Source of the DNA: Nitrosospira lacus
Lineage (GTDB): Bacteria > Pseudomonadota > Gammaproteobacteria > Burkholderiales > Nitrosomonadaceae
Assembly (NCBI RefSeq): GCF_000355765.4
Contig: NZ_CP021106.3
Coordinates: 963,137 to 1,027,136, forward strand
Direction: 5' to 3'
DNA length: 64,000 nt
Made by a program: the position numbers and the translations under genes. Of this stretch, positions 18,862 to 32,231 are shown one piece after another. The notes beneath the pieces were generated by a model that was not told where the DNA came from, ran no database searches, and worked only from the letters and a program-made list of their open reading frames with translations. Within the stretch, counting starts at the first letter, position 1. Every line of letters begins with the position of its first letter.

Positions 18862-19632
18862 CTAGGTAGCAGCTTCCGTCATTCTTTTTCTTTTGATCAA
18901 CCGCCACAGCCACATAACATAACCGGAAAGCGCATAAAGAAAGAAAAGGCAAAACAGCACAACGGGGGGATGGCTGGGAATCAGCACAAAAAAGAACAAT
19001 GCCAGAAACAGAACGGTAATGAATGGCACACTCTTGCGCAGATTGAATTCTTTGCCACTGTAATAAGGGAGGTTACTGACCATTGTCAGCCCGGCAAACA
19101 GTGTGATGCACCACGCGAGCCATCTGATATCCGGCCCCGCTATTTCAAAGTCCAGCATTACCCAAACCAGTCCCGCAATCAGAGCGGCCGCGGCTGGACT
19201 GGGCAGGCCCTGAAAGAATCGCTTGTCTACTATTTCTATGTTGGTATTGAAGCGCGCAAGACGCAGCGCGGCGCAGACACAGTAGATAAAGGCCGCAATC
19301 CAGCCCCACTTGCCCATGCCCTTCAAGGCCCATTCGTATATCACCAGTGCGGGGGCGGCGCCGAACGAAACCATGTCGGACAGGCTATCGTATTCGGCGC
19401 CAAACTCGCTCTGGGTGTGTGTCAGCCGCGCCACCCGGCCATCCAGCCCATCCAATACCATCGCAATGAAAATCGATACCGCGGAGTGTTCGAAACGACC
19501 ATTCATTGCCTGTACGATGGCGTAAAATCCGGCAAATAACGCGGCGGTGGTGAACAGGTTGGGCAGTAAATAAATGCCCCGCCGGCGCAATTTGGATTTG
19601 AGCATGAGGCGTGGCAAATGAGGATCATGCAT
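18862..19632 (-). CDS. pssA: CDP-diacylglycerol-serine O-phosphatidyltransferase
   Basis: Makes phosphatidylserine, the precursor of phosphatidylethanolamine, in the inner membrane. The CDP-alcohol phosphotransferase motif DG-x2-AR-x8-G-x3-D-x3-D is intact (LDGLDGRVAR, then FGAEYDSLSD). Around it lie about seven hydrophobic helices, ending in a basic RLIKRKRM tail. ATG 19632 gives 256 residues; ATG 19605 is also possible. The frame stays open to 19974, but that extra stretch is not membrane-like and resembles no known domain, so I exclude it. No decarboxylase gene (psd) is adjacent in this window. Confidence 0.93.
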   Translation of the reverse strand: MHDPHLPRLMLKSKLRRRGIYLLPNLFTTAALFAGFYAIVQAMNGRFEHSAVSIFIAMVLDGLDGRVARLTHTQSEFGAEYDSLSDMVSFGAAPALVIYEWALKGMGKWGWIAAFIYCVCAALRLARFNTNIEIVDKRFFQGLPSPAAAALIAGLVWVMLDFEIAGPDIRWLAWCITLFAGLTMVSNLPYYSGKEFNLRKSVPFITVLFLALFFFVLIPSHPPVVLFCLFFLYALSGYVMWLWRLIKRKRMTEAAT

Positions 19633-20007
19633 TATATGTGCAATACCGAAGAAGACCGATGCATGGTAAACGGTTATCGGTCGCTGGTAAACAGCAGTGA
19701 AAAGAATAAACTCATACACCGGTCCGGCCAGGTAAGATGAGCGGCTCCGTATCCGCACGGAATATGCGTGCTGTTGCGCAGATATTTCCGGAAGTCTTAA
19801 CGGCGGCGTGGAGCGCATGTATTTCAGCGAAGCGCTTATAGTCCCGTCCAGCGGTTCCGCCGGGAAAATTACCTTAGCCCGGCATGTTGCCATCTGCCGG
19901 GCTTCGGTTTGAAGGGTTGCTGAGCGCGGGCGTAACTTATAAAATAAATGGTGGGGACGGTTAAATACCCACATCGTCCTGCGTCATTTTCCGCGCTCCA
20001 CCAATCT
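19633..20007. other. 375-bp ilvC-pssA intergenic stretch
   Basis: The pssA frame remains open through most of it (to 19974), but the reading is not recognisable as protein. A strong hairpin lies at 19877-19902. Otherwise I see nothing. Confidence 0.4.
19877..19902 (-). terminator. Hairpin downstream of ilvC
   Basis: GCCCGGCA (19877-19884) pairs with TGCCGGGC (19895-19902), a perfect 8-bp stem about 105 bp past the ilvC stop. On the minus strand it is followed by TAAGGTAATTTT, a weak T-rich tail. It is a possible terminator separating ilvIHC from pssA. Confidence 0.4.
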
Positions 20008-21084
<1,077 letters not shown>

Positions 21085-21108
21085 TCATGGATCGAAATCA
21101 GGTTCTGT

Positions 21109-21600
21109 CTATATTTTTAGTATTCGGTCACCACGACCGATGCCGGAGGCCCCGGTACGTACCGTCTCCAGAATTGTGCTGCGTTCCAGGGCTTCAAGAA
21201 ATGCGTCAAGCTTGGTGCCTGTACCGGTCAGTTCGATGGTGTACGATTTTTCGGTGACGTCGATAATCCGGCCGCGAAAAATATCGGCCATGCGCTTGAT
21301 CTCCTCGCGATCGTTGTCGACGGCGCGCACTTTTATCAGCATCAGTTCGCGCTCAATATGAACGCCGTCACTTAAATCCACCACTTTGACCACTTCGATA
21401 AGCTTGTTCAATTGCTTGGTAATTTGCTCGATCACATCATCCGATCCAGCGGTAACCAGCGTCATGCGAGATAAGGTTGGATCTTCCGTGGCCGCCACGT
21501 TAAGTGATTCAATATTGTATCCGCGCGAAGAGAACAAGCCGGCTACACGAGACAAGGCACCCGCCTCGTTTTCCATCAGCAAAGAAATAATATGGCGCAT
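21109..21600 (-). CDS. ilvH: Acetolactate synthase small (regulatory) subunit
   Basis: The 163-residue regulatory subunit activates the catalytic subunit and confers valine feedback. An N-terminal ACT domain (RHIISLLMENEAGALSRVAG, then FSSRGYNIESLNV) is followed by the C-terminal ALS small-subunit domain (ERELMLIKVRA, then RGRIIDVTEKSYTIELTG). Length and sequence match IlvH/IlvN. It lies between ilvI and ilvC with a 216-bp gap on the ilvI side, longer than usual for this pair. Confidence 0.96.
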   Translation of the reverse strand: MRHIISLLMENEAGALSRVAGLFSSRGYNIESLNVAATEDPTLSRMTLVTAGSDDVIEQITKQLNKLIEVVKVVDLSDGVHIERELMLIKVRAVDNDREEIKRMADIFRGRIIDVTEKSYTIELTGTGTKLDAFLEALERSTILETVRTGASGIGRGDRILKI

Positions 21601-21816
21601 TTTCTAACTTAAGTCCGGTAATGGGGCAGCGTGGTATGTGGTTTCTGGAGCGCGGGGCAAAGCGTGGCGAACAACGCGCGATGTGCTGCAAAACCGTGCA
21701 ATCCGCGATGTGGCGAACTCACCAAAAAGGCGAAGATAAGGTGATGCAAAAAGTTATTGTGGATCATTTGCCAAAAATTAAAAAATGAACGGGCAGCTCA
21801 GCTGCCGCAGCCGGAT

Positions 21817-23520
21817 TTATACCAGAATCATCTCAGAGAGGCCCTTGCCGCCCGGCACCATTGGAAATACGTTCTCAGTCTGGTCGGTAATGAAATCCAT
21901 GAATACCAATCGGTCCTTGAGCTTGAATGCTTCCTTTAACGCATCTTCGACATCGCCAGGTTGTTCGATTTTCATGCCGACATGACCATAACTCTCGGCC
22001 AGTTTGACGAAATTCGGCAACGCATCCATGTAGGATTCCGCATAACGATTGCCATGAAAGAACTCCTGCCACTGCCGCACCATTCCCATGTAGCGGTTAT
22101 TCAAATTAACGATCTTGAGTGGAAGGTTATATTGCTTGCAGGTGGACAACTCCTGAATACACATCTGGATACTGGCTTCGCCAGTCACGCAGGCCACCGC
22201 ACCCTTGGGGTTGGCGAACTGTACCCCCATCGCCGCGGGAAGACCAAAACCCATGGTTCCCAGGCCGCCTGAATTGATCCATCGGCGCGGCAAATCAAAT
22301 TTGTAAAATTGCGCCGTCCACATCTGGTGCTGACCGACATCCGAGGTAATGAACGCGTTTCCCTTAGTCACTTTATAAAGCTTTTCAATCACCATTTGCG
22401 GCTTGATGATCGTGCTTGCACGATCATACTTGAGACAATCGCGTGCACGCCACAAATCGATCTGTGTCCACCATGCATCCAGAGCAGTCTGATCGGGCTT
22501 GTCTTTACCGGTCTTAAGTAATTTTATGAGTTCATCCAATACGTCGGAAATACTGCCAACGATGGGGACATCCACCTTGACGCGCTTGGAAATGGAAGAG
22601 GGGTCAATATCGATATGTATGATCTTACGGTCTTCATTGTAAAAATGCTTCGGGTTGCCGATCACGCGATCGTCGAAACGGGCGCCAATGGCCACCAGCA
22701 CGTCGCAATGCTGCATTGCCATATTGGCTTCGTAGGTACCATGCATTCCCAGCATGCCGACAAACTGTTTGTCGGTGGCGGGATAGCCACCGAGCCCCAT
22801 CAACGTATTGGTGCAGGGAAAGCCCAGCATTCGTACCAGATCTGTCAAGCGTGTGGCGGAATCACTCAAAATTACACCGCCGCCCGTATAAATCATCGGG
22901 CGCTTGGCACCCAATAGGAGTTGTACCGCTTTTTTTATCTGCCCGGAATGTCCCTTGGTGACAGGATTGTAAGAGCGCATGCTGACCTTTTCCGGGTAAG
23001 TAAACGCTGCTTTCTGCTGGCTCACGTCTTTCGGAATGTCCACCAGCACCGGACCCGGGCGGCCGGTTGAGGCGATGTAGAACGCCTTCTTGATCGTAGT
23101 GGCAAGTTCGTTGATGTCTTTCACGAGAAAGTTATGTTTGACGCAGGGGCGGGTGATGCCGACGGTATCGACCTCCTGGAATGCATCAAGCCCAATGGCA
23201 TGAGTGGGAACCTGTCCACTGATGATGACCAGGGGGATCGAATCCATATAAGCGGTGGCGATTCCGGTAACCGCATTGGTCACGCCAGGACCGGACGTGA
23301 CTAACGCCACGCCTACTTTGTTACTGGAGCGGGCGTAGCCGTCCGCCGCGTGCACGGCCGCTTGCTCATGCCGTACCAGGACGTGCTTGACCTTATCCTG
23401 TTTGAACAACTCGTCGTAAATATACAGCACGGCTCCACCGGGATAGCCAAAAATATAATCCACCCCTTCCTTCTGCAAACAACGCACTGTAATTTCAGCG
23501 CCCGTTAATTCCGTGCTCAT
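21817..23520 (-). CDS. ilvI: Acetolactate synthase large (catalytic) subunit
   Basis: TPP- and FAD-dependent enzyme condensing pyruvate with pyruvate or 2-oxobutyrate. The 567-residue product shows GYPGGAVLYIYDEL, the catalytic Glu region VRHEQAAVHAADGYAR, the FAD domain, and a C-terminal TPP domain. In that domain the metal motif reads TGEASIQMCIQEL, with Glu in the usual Asp position, as I recall for other beta-proteobacteria. The 222 bp before the ATG at 23520 show no peptide-type attenuator. The symbol ilvB is equally used for this subunit. Confidence 0.96.
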   Translation of the reverse strand: MSTELTGAEITVRCLQKEGVDYIFGYPGGAVLYIYDELFKQDKVKHVLVRHEQAAVHAADGYARSSNKVGVALVTSGPGVTNAVTGIATAYMDSIPLVIISGQVPTHAIGLDAFQEVDTVGITRPCVKHNFLVKDINELATTIKKAFYIASTGRPGPVLVDIPKDVSQQKAAFTYPEKVSMRSYNPVTKGHSGQIKKAVQLLLGAKRPMIYTGGGVILSDSATRLTDLVRMLGFPCTNTLMGLGGYPATDKQFVGMLGMHGTYEANMAMQHCDVLVAIGARFDDRVIGNPKHFYNEDRKIIHIDIDPSSISKRVKVDVPIVGSISDVLDELIKLLKTGKDKPDQTALDAWWTQIDLWRARDCLKYDRASTIIKPQMVIEKLYKVTKGNAFITSDVGQHQMWTAQFYKFDLPRRWINSGGLGTMGFGLPAAMGVQFANPKGAVACVTGEASIQMCIQELSTCKQYNLPLKIVNLNNRYMGMVRQWQEFFHGNRYAESYMDALPNFVKLAESYGHVGMKIEQPGDVEDALKEAFKLKDRLVFMDFITDQTENVFPMVPGGKGLSEMILV

Positions 23521-23742
23521 GCTTTCTTGAATCCTAATGTTGGGTGCCGGTAAAATGATGAATAAAACACTGAACAGTAACGGTTAGCCAATCTTTGGTC
23601 AACCCCTTGACAGCGAAGCAAGCGGCATTGATATCCACGCACGGTCGCGATGGGAGAGATCACAGCAAGTTAATCGAATGGATTTCCGCGATGAGGGAGG
23701 AAGTGGAATCAGGCAAGATCCAGCGTCTTTTTATCCCTTTTC

Positions 23743-24171
23743 TTATGTTTTCCGATGTGGACAAGCTGGCTTTGTGCAATCCGCGTAAAGTGCCAGGGAG
23801 TGCTCGTGTATGGTAAAGCCGCGATCCTTGGCAATTCTAATCTGACGCTTCTCAATTTCCGCATCATAAAATTCTTCCACGCGGCCGCATTGCAGACATA
23901 CCAAGTGGTCGTGATGAGTAGTGCTGGCGAGCTCAAACACCGCCTTGCCACTCTCGAAGTGGTGGCGTTCAAGCAAACCCGCCTGTTCGAACTGTGTCAG
24001 CACTCGATAAACAGTAGCAAGACCAATATCCTCGCCTTCGCTGATGAGTGTTCTATAAATATCTTCCGCCGATAGGTGGCGTACGGGGCTGTTTTCAAAC
24101 AGTCCCAGTATTCTAAGCCGCGGTAGCGTGGCCTTCAGGCCCATGGTTTTAAGGTCGTTCGGCTTGCTCAT
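23743..24171 (-). CDS. fur: Ferric uptake regulator
   Basis: Iron-responsive repressor. From ATG 24171 it is 142 residues. It has a winged-helix N-terminus ([16 protein letters not shown], then [13 protein letters not shown] and [18 protein letters not shown]), the metal-site segment [16 protein letters not shown] with the CxxC pair, and a C-terminal CTKPACPH. It is divergent from bamE, the widespread fur/bamE pairing, with 74 bp between the two starts. The frame extends to 24207, but MSKPNDLK is the usual type of start. Confidence 0.97.
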   Translation of the reverse strand: MSKPNDLKTMGLKATLPRLRILGLFENSPVRHLSAEDIYRTLISEGEDIGLATVYRVLTQFEQAGLLERHHFESGKAVFELASTTHHDHLVCLQCGRVEEFYDAEIEKRQIRIAKDRGFTIHEHSLALYADCTKPACPHRKT

Positions 24172-24245
24172 GGCTATAACCATCCTGTAAGTGATTTGCT
24201 GTATCATATAACGTTAAGTCTGCTTTGGAAACATACGCTGCCGCG

Positions 24246-25857
<1,612 letters not shown>

Positions 25858-25919
25858 TTCAGCGAATCCGGTTGGCAGATAAAACTGTTTAACGTTTCCG
25901 GCCGTACCGCCGCATTGCA

Positions 25920-25948
25920 TTGAAGCATGGGCCTTTTGGACGTATAAT
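25920..25948 (+). promoter_or_regulatory. Predicted sigma-70 promoter of carAB
   Basis: TTGAAG (25920-25925), a 17-bp spacer and a consensus TATAAT (25943-25948). Transcription would start near 25955, about 67 nt before the carA GTG. Confidence 0.65.
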
Positions 25949-25960
25949 TCAAGGCTTATG

Positions 25961-25991
25961 AAACGGGACAGGCGACAGCTTGCCCCGTTTT
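25961..25991 (+). promoter_or_regulatory. Terminator-like hairpin in the carAB leader
   Basis: AAACGGG (25961-25967) pairs with CCCGTTT (25984-25990) around a 16-nt loop, and TTTT follows. Placed 6 nt after the predicted transcription start, it could be an attenuator of carAB. It could instead simply terminate dapB. An ATG at 25958 opens an Arg-rich frame ([11 protein letters not shown]) running through the hairpin. Confidence 0.45.
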
Positions 25992-26021
25992 CCACGCCTT
26001 GTCGTATTTCAGGAGCCACCC

Positions 26022-27161
26022 GTGTTACAACGCCCGCATGCCGTTCTCGCGCTCGCCGACGGTACCATTTTTCGCGGCACATCCATCGGCGTGGAAGGTA
26101 TCAGTACGGGTGAGGTGGTGTTCAACACCGCCATGACGGGTTATCAGGAGATCTTGACTGATCCCTCCTATTGCAGGCAGATTGTCACGCTGACTTATCC
26201 GCATATCGGCAATACGGGTACTAATCCCGACGACGTTGAATCCGGCAAGATCGAGCGGGTATATGCCGCCGGTCTGGTAATCCGTGATCTGCCCCTGCTT
26301 TCCAGTAACTGGCGGCAAACCCGGACTTTGCCGGAATATCTCGAGCAGCAAGGTGTCGTGGCGATAGCCGATATTGATACCCGCAAGCTTACGCGCATTC
26401 TGCGGGAAAAGGGTGCCCAGGCCGGTTGTCTCATGACGGGTCGTTCCAATGAGACTGAAGCGCTGGAACACGCCCGGGAATTTCCCGGACTGGTCGGAAT
26501 GGATCTTGCGAAAGTGGTGAGTTGTGATCAGCCTTATGAATGGAATGAAGGTGAATGGAGGCTAGGGTGCGGCTATCAAGTTCAGGAGAATTCGCGCTTT
26601 CATGTTGCTGCACTCGATTTTGGGATCAAGCGCAATATACTTCGCAAGCTGGCGCAGCGTGGCTGCAGGGTGACGGTATTTCCCGCGCGGACATCCGCGG
26701 ATGAAATTCTGGCATCCGGACCCGATGGAGTGTTTCTTTCCAATGGACCCGGCGACCCGGAGCCCTGCGACTACGCCATCGCTTCCACCAGGAAATTGCT
26801 TGAAAAAGAGGTGCCGATTTTTGGTGTTTGCATGGGACATCAATTGCTGGGACTGGCCAGTGGCGCCAAAACCATCAAGATGAAATTTGGCCATCATGGC
26901 GCCAACCATCCGGTGCAGGACCTGGATACCGGAAGGGTAATGATTTCCAGTCAGAATCATGGTTTCGCGGTAGATATCGAGACGCTGCCAAAGCATGCAA
27001 GAGTCACGCATGTGTCGTTGTTTGATGGCAGCCTGCAAGGGTTTGAGCTGACCGGCCGACGCGCATTCTGCTTTCAGGGGCATCCCGAGGTCAGTCCCGG
27101 ACCTCACGATCTGGATTATTTGTTTGACAAGTTTATCGGTTTGATGGAGGGAAAAAGGTGA
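26022..27161 (+). CDS. carA: Carbamoyl-phosphate synthase small subunit
   Basis: Glutaminase subunit passing ammonia to CarB. GTG 26022 (AGGAG 8 nt upstream) gives 379 residues. It has the N-terminal CPSase small domain ([14 protein letters not shown], then [22 protein letters not shown]) and a class I glutamine amidotransferase with the catalytic Cys in [11 protein letters not shown] and the His/Glu of [11 protein letters not shown]. CarB follows after 60 bp. A farther TTG at 25980 lies inside the leader hairpin region and is unlikely. Confidence 0.97.
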   Translation: MLQRPHAVLALADGTIFRGTSIGVEGISTGEVVFNTAMTGYQEILTDPSYCRQIVTLTYPHIGNTGTNPDDVESGKIERVYAAGLVIRDLPLLSSNWRQTRTLPEYLEQQGVVAIADIDTRKLTRILREKGAQAGCLMTGRSNETEALEHAREFPGLVGMDLAKVVSCDQPYEWNEGEWRLGCGYQVQENSRFHVAALDFGIKRNILRKLAQRGCRVTVFPARTSADEILASGPDGVFLSNGPGDPEPCDYAIASTRKLLEKEVPIFGVCMGHQLLGLASGAKTIKMKFGHHGANHPVQDLDTGRVMISSQNHGFAVDIETLPKHARVTHVSLFDGSLQGFELTGRRAFCFQGHPEVSPGPHDLDYLFDKFIGLMEGKR

Positions 27162-27221
27162 GATGTGAATATGAGGCGTGCGCAAGGCATGCTGGTTTCA
27201 TATTTATGCTTCGCTGCGGTT

Positions 27222-30200
27222 ATGCCTAAACGTACCGACATAAATTCCATCCTCATTATTGGTGCGGGGCCCATTATCATCGGCCAGGCATGTGAATTCG
27301 ATTATTCCGGCGCGCAGGCATGCAAGGCGCTGCGGGAGGAGGGCTATCGTGTCATCCTGGTGAACTCGAATCCCGCCACTATCATGACCGATCCTGAAAT
27401 GGCCGATGCGACATATATCGAGCCGATTATCTGGCCTATGCTGGAAAAAATCATTGCCGTCGAGCGTCCCGATGCGTTGCTGCCGACAATGGGTGGGCAG
27501 ACGGCGTTGAATTGCGCGCTCGACCTGGCAAAGAATGGCGTGCTGAAACGATATGGTGTCGAATTGATTGGCGCCTCTCGTGAGGCGATTGACAAGGCCG
27601 AGGATCGTGAAAAATTCAAGCAGGCCATGAACAGAATCGGGTTGTGTTCCGCGCGGTCCGCCATCGCGCACAGCCTGGAGGAGGCGCTGCAGGTACAAGC
27701 CATGGTGGGCTACCCCGCTATTATCCGCCCGTCATTTACCATGGGCGGTAGCGGCGGCGGAATCGCCTACAACCGCGAGGAATTTCTTGGCATTTGCGAG
27801 CGTGGATTGGAAGCCTCGCCCACGCGGGAATTGCTGATCGAAGAATCAGTGATCGGCTGGAAAGAGTTCGAGATGGAAGTGATACGTGACAAGAAAGATA
27901 ATTGCATTATCGTTTGTACCATCGAAAACCTCGATCCAATGGGTGTCCATACGGGTGATTCCATCACTGTTGCCCCGTCTCAGACACTGACAGACAAGGA
28001 ATACCAGATCATGCGTGACGCATCGATTGCGGTGCTGCGCGAAATCGGTGTGGAAACCGGCGGCTCCAACGTACAGTTTGCGGTGAATCCGCAAGATGGC
28101 CGCATGCTGGTTATCGAGATGAATCCGCGCGTGTCGCGTTCTTCCGCCCTGGCTTCGAAAGCAACCGGGTTTCCCATTGCCAAGGTTGCGGCGAAACTTG
28201 CAGTGGGTTACACGCTGGATGAACTCAGGAACGACATTACCGGCGGGGCGATGCCAGCCTCGTTCGAGCCGACAATAGACTATGTCGTCACCAAGATACC
28301 GCGCTTCGCATTTGAGAAATTTCCCCAGGCCAACGACCGCCTTACCACCCAGATGAAGTCGGTGGGCGAAGTCATGGCGATAGGGCGCACATTCCAGGAA
28401 TCGCTGCAGAAAGCTCTGCGTGGACTGGAAATCGGCGTCAATGGGCTGGACGAGAAGACAACCGATATTGAGATTATCGAAACCGAATTGGGCGATCCCG
28501 GCCCGGAGCGAATCTGGTATGTGGCTGACGCGTTTCGTTGCGGCATGGCATTGGATGAAATTCACAAGCTTACACACATTGATCCCTGGTTTCTGGCGCA
28601 GATCGACGATTTAGTGAAACAGGAGCAGTCTCTTGCCGGTAAAACGCTGGATACGCTTGATCCGCAGATGTTGCGCAACCTGAAACGCAGCGGTTTCTCC
28701 GACCAGCGCCTGGCGAAGCTGATGAATACCACCCAGGTTGCGATGCGCGCCAGGCGTCATCAACTCGGCCTGCGTCCGGTATATAAGCGGGTCGATACCT
28801 GCGCCGCCGAGTTCGCTACCCGTACCGCTTACATGTACTCTACTTATGAGGAGGAATGCGAGGCGTTGCCCAGCGGCAGAAAAAAAATCATGGTGCTGGG
28901 TGGCGGGCCTAATCGCATCGGGCAAGGCATCGAATTCGATTACTGCTGTGTCCATGCGGCACTGGCTCTACGCGAGGACGGTTTTGAGACCATCATGGTC
29001 AACTGCAACCCCGAAACCGTTTCGACCGATTACGATACTTCCGACCGGCTGTATTTTGAACCGCTGACCTTGGAGGATGTGCTGGAAATCGTCGCGGTGG
29101 AGAAGCCGCTGGGTGTCATTGTGCAGTATGGCGGGCAGACGCCGCTGAAACTCGCACGCGATCTCGAGGCCAATGGGGTGCCCATAATTGGTACCAGTCC
29201 CGACATGATTGACTGTGCCGAAGATCGCGAGCGCTTCCAGAAGATGTTGCACCAGCTCGGGCTGAAGCAGCCATTGAATCGTACCGCACGCACTCCGGAA
29301 GCGGCTCTCGCCGCCGCAAATGAAATCGGATATCCGCTGGTGGTGCGTCCCAGCTATGTGCTGGGAGGACGTGCCATGGAAATCATCCACGAGCAGATGT
29401 ACCTGGAGCGTTATATGCGCGAGGCGGTGAAGGTTTCGCATGATTCACCCGTGTTGCTGGATCGTTTTCTCAATGATGCCATTGAAGTGGATGTGGATGC
29501 GATTTGTGACGGAGAGAGCGTGCTGATTGGCGGAATCATGGAACACATTGAGCAGGCTGGCGTGCACTCGGGGGATTCCGCCTGTTCGCTGCCACCCTTC
29601 AGTCTTTCACCTGTACTGCAGGATGAGTTGCGCCGTCAGACGTCGGCAATGGCGCGCGCACTTAAAGTGGTGGGTTTGATGAACGTGCAATTCGCCATTC
29701 AGGGCAATACGGTATACGTGCTGGAAGTCAATCCGAGGGCTTCGCGCACCGTTCCTTTCGTGTCCAAGGCCACGGGATTGCAACTGGCAAAGATTTCCGC
29801 CCGCTGTATGACCGGAATGACGCTTGCCCGCCAGGCTGTCACGGAAGAGGTGATTCCTTCCTACTATTCAGTCAAGGAAGCGGTATTCCCTTTTATCAAA
29901 TTTCCCGGCGTGGACACCATACTCGGGCCCGAAATGAAATCGACGGGCGAGGTAATGGGCGTAGGGCATACTTTTGCCGAAGCATTCGTCAAGTCGCAGC
30001 TGGCCGCTGGAGTCAAACTACCCAGCGCTGGCAAGGTCTTCATCAGCGTGCGCCAGTCGGACAAGCCCCGGGTGGTGGAAATCGCGCGCAATCTTGCGGA
30101 ACTTGGATTCACCCTTTATGCTACTCGTGGTACCGCAATGGTGCTGATCGAAGCAGGACTGGCGGTCACGCCGGTAAATAAAGTGGCGGAAGGTCGTCCC

Positions 30201-30446
30201 CATATCGTGGATATGATCAAGAATGGGGAAATGAATTTGATTATCAACACGGTGGAAGACAAGCGCAGCGCAATTCAAGACTCTTATTCGATCCGCCATG
30301 CCGTGTTGCAGGCAAGGGTTACGTATTACACCACATTGGCGGGGGCGCGCGCCGCGTGCATCGGTATGGCGAACATACGAGAGTTGCAGGCCTATCGCTT
30401 GCAGGAATTGCATGCACCAGCGGTGGTGCCGGCCGGCGTGGCTTAA
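27222..30446 (+). CDS. carB: Carbamoyl-phosphate synthase large subunit
   Basis: Makes carbamoyl phosphate from ammonia, bicarbonate and two ATP, for arginine and pyrimidines. From ATG 27222 it is 1074 residues, the usual size. It has two homologous ATP-grasp halves. The first starts [20 protein letters not shown] with [16 protein letters not shown]; the second has [21 protein letters not shown] with [13 protein letters not shown]. An oligomerisation domain lies between them, and a C-terminal MGS-like allosteric domain starts at [15 protein letters not shown]. The frame extends upstream to 27165 without an appropriate N-terminus. Confidence 0.97.
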   Translation: MPKRTDINSILIIGAGPIIIGQACEFDYSGAQACKALREEGYRVILVNSNPATIMTDPEMADATYIEPIIWPMLEKIIAVERPDALLPTMGGQTALNCALDLAKNGVLKRYGVELIGASREAIDKAEDREKFKQAMNRIGLCSARSAIAHSLEEALQVQAMVGYPAIIRPSFTMGGSGGGIAYNREEFLGICERGLEASPTRELLIEESVIGWKEFEMEVIRDKKDNCIIVCTIENLDPMGVHTGDSITVAPSQTLTDKEYQIMRDASIAVLREIGVETGGSNVQFAVNPQDGRMLVIEMNPRVSRSSALASKATGFPIAKVAAKLAVGYTLDELRNDITGGAMPASFEPTIDYVVTKIPRFAFEKFPQANDRLTTQMKSVGEVMAIGRTFQESLQKALRGLEIGVNGLDEKTTDIEIIETELGDPGPERIWYVADAFRCGMALDEIHKLTHIDPWFLAQIDDLVKQEQSLAGKTLDTLDPQMLRNLKRSGFSDQRLAKLMNTTQVAMRARRHQLGLRPVYKRVDTCAAEFATRTAYMYSTYEEECEALPSGRKKIMVLGGGPNRIGQGIEFDYCCVHAALALREDGFETIMVNCNPETVSTDYDTSDRLYFEPLTLEDVLEIVAVEKPLGVIVQYGGQTPLKLARDLEANGVPIIGTSPDMIDCAEDRERFQKMLHQLGLKQPLNRTARTPEAALAAANEIGYPLVVRPSYVLGGRAMEIIHEQMYLERYMREAVKVSHDSPVLLDRFLNDAIEVDVDAICDGESVLIGGIMEHIEQAGVHSGDSACSLPPFSLSPVLQDELRRQTSAMARALKVVGLMNVQFAIQGNTVYVLEVNPRASRTVPFVSKATGLQLAKISARCMTGMTLARQAVTEEVIPSYYSVKEAVFPFIKFPGVDTILGPEMKSTGEVMGVGHTFAEAFVKSQLAAGVKLPSAGKVFISVRQSDKPRVVEIARNLAELGFTLYATRGTAMVLIEAGLAVTPVNKVAEGRPHIVDMIKNGEMNLIINTVEDKRSAIQDSYSIRHAVLQARVTYYTTLAGARAACIGMANIRELQAYRLQELHAPAVVPAGVA

Positions 30447-30551
30447 TGAAGAAGTGATTTACTGTCAATCTCATCGGATTCGTCATGCCGCAATCCTGCG
30501 GAATAGCCTGCCGATGACATCGTATACAATACAGGAAGGTGGTAACAGGCC

Positions 30552-31028
30552 ATGAGTACAATTCCATTGACCGTGATAGGTGCGGGGAAACTGCGTGCCG
30601 AATTGCAGGAGATGAAAACCGTCCAGCGTCCCGCTGTAATCGCTGCGATTGCGGAAGCCCGCTCCCACGGGGATCTTTCAGAAAATGCCGAATATGAAGC
30701 AGCCAAGGAACGGCAAGGTTTTATCGAGGGGCGTATTGCCGAATTGGAAAGTAAACTTTCCAATGCTCAAATCATCGATCCCGCGTTGCTGGATGCCAGT
30801 GGCGCTTGTGTATTTGGCGCAACGATCGATCTGCAGGACATGGCCAATGACGCGGTGGTTACTTACCAGATTGTCGGCGACGATGAAGCCGACATCAAGG
30901 AGGGAAAAATTTCCATCAGTTCCCCTATCTCTCGCGCCCTCATTGGCAAGTACGCCGGGGATATAGCCGAAGTCCTGGCGCCGGGTGGGGTACGGGAGTA
31001 TGAGATTCTTGATGTGAGATATATCTAG
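30552..31028 (+). CDS. greA: Transcription elongation factor GreA
   Basis: Rescues backtracked RNA polymerase by stimulating transcript cleavage. The 158 residues comprise an N-terminal coiled coil ([20 protein letters not shown]), the acidic tip [20 protein letters not shown], and a C-terminal FKBP-like domain ending [13 protein letters not shown]. The length is normal. The stop codon TAG (31026-31028) overlaps the first base of an inverted-repeat element. It follows carB after 105 bp. Confidence 0.96.
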   Translation: MSTIPLTVIGAGKLRAELQEMKTVQRPAVIAAIAEARSHGDLSENAEYEAAKERQGFIEGRIAELESKLSNAQIIDPALLDASGACVFGATIDLQDMANDAVVTYQIVGDDEADIKEGKISISSPISRALIGKYAGDIAEVLAPGGVREYEILDVRYI

Positions 31029-31189
31029 CAGCCTGTCGGACTTAAAGGAAATCGGCTGCAAAAAGTGTTGGGGCTGGGTCCCTGTTTCAACCGCTTTTTT
31101 GGCCAATGGAGTGACTTTAGCCTTTTAAATCATCAAAAACCTATTTTCGCCCAGCTATTTTTTGCTTTGATTCTTGTCCGGCAGGCTGC
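31028..31189. repeat. MITE-like element of 162 bp abutting greA
   Basis: The left end GCAGCCTGTCGGAC (31028-31041) and the right end GTCCGGCAGGCTGC (31176-31189) are inverted copies with one mismatch in 14. The inside has no open frame. The left terminus begins on the last base of the greA stop codon. I recall similar GCAGCCTG ends in other ammonia-oxidiser genomes but cannot verify that here. Confidence 0.55.
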
Positions 31190-31229
31190 CGGGCCCAATA
31201 GAATTGGACTCATCGGTTACGATCGTATA

Positions 31230-31580
31230 TCACGTTTGAAAGCTGCGTTTGGTTCGGCGTGGTTCTCTTTTTCTACGGAATGCAGCGGTAGTCGGTTTTA
31301 CAACTTCGTCGGGTTTGGGACGGTAGATTACCAGTATCTTGCCGATGTGCTGCACCGGTGCCGCTTCAAGGCGATGGCAGATTTCCTCGAGCAGTACGTT
31401 CCTTATTTCCCGACTATCGCTGAACACTCTGATTTTCACCAACTCATGGCTTTTGAGTCCTCGATCCAACTCACGCATGACATTTTCCGACAAACCCTCC
31501 GCGCCTATCCGGACAATCGGTCTGATGGTATGGGCAAGTGCCCGGAGCGCGCGTCGATTATCGAGTGTAAGGGCTAACAT
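31230..31580 (-). CDS. yhbY: YhbY-type RNA-binding protein (CRM domain)
   Basis: Small protein bound to pre-50S ribosomal subunits in E. coli. Residues 4-95 form the CRM fold: [21 protein letters not shown], the GxxG-like [24 protein letters not shown], and VIYRP. A basic tail ([16 protein letters not shown]) makes it 116 residues against about 97 in E. coli. It is divergent from rlmE with 30 bp between starts, a conserved arrangement. Both products act on 23S/50S maturation. Confidence 0.93.
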   Translation of the reverse strand: MLALTLDNRRALRALAHTIRPIVRIGAEGLSENVMRELDRGLKSHELVKIRVFSDSREIRNVLLEEICHRLEAAPVQHIGKILVIYRPKPDEVVKPTTAAFRRKREPRRTKRSFQT

Positions 31581-31610
31581 GAGATTTCTCGGAAATTGTC
31601 ATTTTACGCG

Positions 31611-32231
31611 ATGAAGCGCGCCAAAACCAGTAAAGCCTGGATGAAAGAGCATGTGAATGATTTTTTTGTCCAGCAGGCAAAAAAAGAGGGTTATCGTTCA
31701 CGTGCTGCGTACAAGTTGATTGAAATCGCCAGGCGCGATCGCTTGCTCGGGCCAGGCATGACGGTGGTGGACTTGGGTGCGGCCCCGGGTGGCTGGTCAC
31801 AGGTGGCGGCGGAGAAGCTGGGCGGGAAGGGAAAAGTAATCGCGCTGGATCTCCTTGATATGGCGCCGCTGCCGGGAGTTACGTTCATCAGGGGAGACTT
31901 CGGCGAAGCGTGCATTTTGGCGGAACTGAAAAAAGAACTGGGGAAGTATCCTCCTGATCTTGTAATTTCAGATATGTCACCTAATATAAGTGGCATAGGA
32001 GTCAGTGATCAGGCGCGCAGCATGTATCTAGCCGAGCTTGCTCTGGAGTTCTCCTTGGAACAATTGAACTCTGGCGGTAATTTTCTCGTCAAAGTGTTTC
32101 AGGGTTCGGGTTTTGAGGACTTCTTAAGGGCCATGCGGACTGGATTCGACCGGGTGGTAACGAGAAAGCCGGAAGCGTCCCGTGGGCGCAGCAGCGAGAT
32201 TTATTTGCTAGGCCTGGGTAAGCGGGGTTAA
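31611..32231 (+). CDS. rlmE: 23S rRNA (uridine2552-2'-O)-methyltransferase
   Basis: SAM-dependent methyltransferase acting on U2552 in the A-loop of 23S rRNA within the 50S particle. The 206 residues from ATG 31611 contain [17 protein letters not shown] (catalytic Lys region), the SAM motif [15 protein letters not shown], the catalytic Asp segment [13 protein letters not shown], and [15 protein letters not shown]. It precedes ftsH as in E. coli, with a 160-bp gap. It may share an operator region with divergent yhbY. Confidence 0.96.
   Translation: MKRAKTSKAWMKEHVNDFFVQQAKKEGYRSRAAYKLIEIARRDRLLGPGMTVVDLGAAPGGWSQVAAEKLGGKGKVIALDLLDMAPLPGVTFIRGDFGEACILAELKKELGKYPPDLVISDMSPNISGIGVSDQARSMYLAELALEFSLEQLNSGGNFLVKVFQGSGFEDFLRAMRTGFDRVVTRKPEASRGRSSEIYLLGLGKRG

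Noticed and set aside
19633-19974. N-terminal extension of pssA by 114 codons
   Set aside because: The extension is not membrane-like, matches no domain, and PssA proteins of this class are about 250 residues.
27846-28577. 243-codon minus-strand frame
   Set aside because: Antisense to the certain carB gene.
31065-31577. 170-codon plus-strand frame
   Set aside because: Runs through the MITE-like element and antisense to yhbY.
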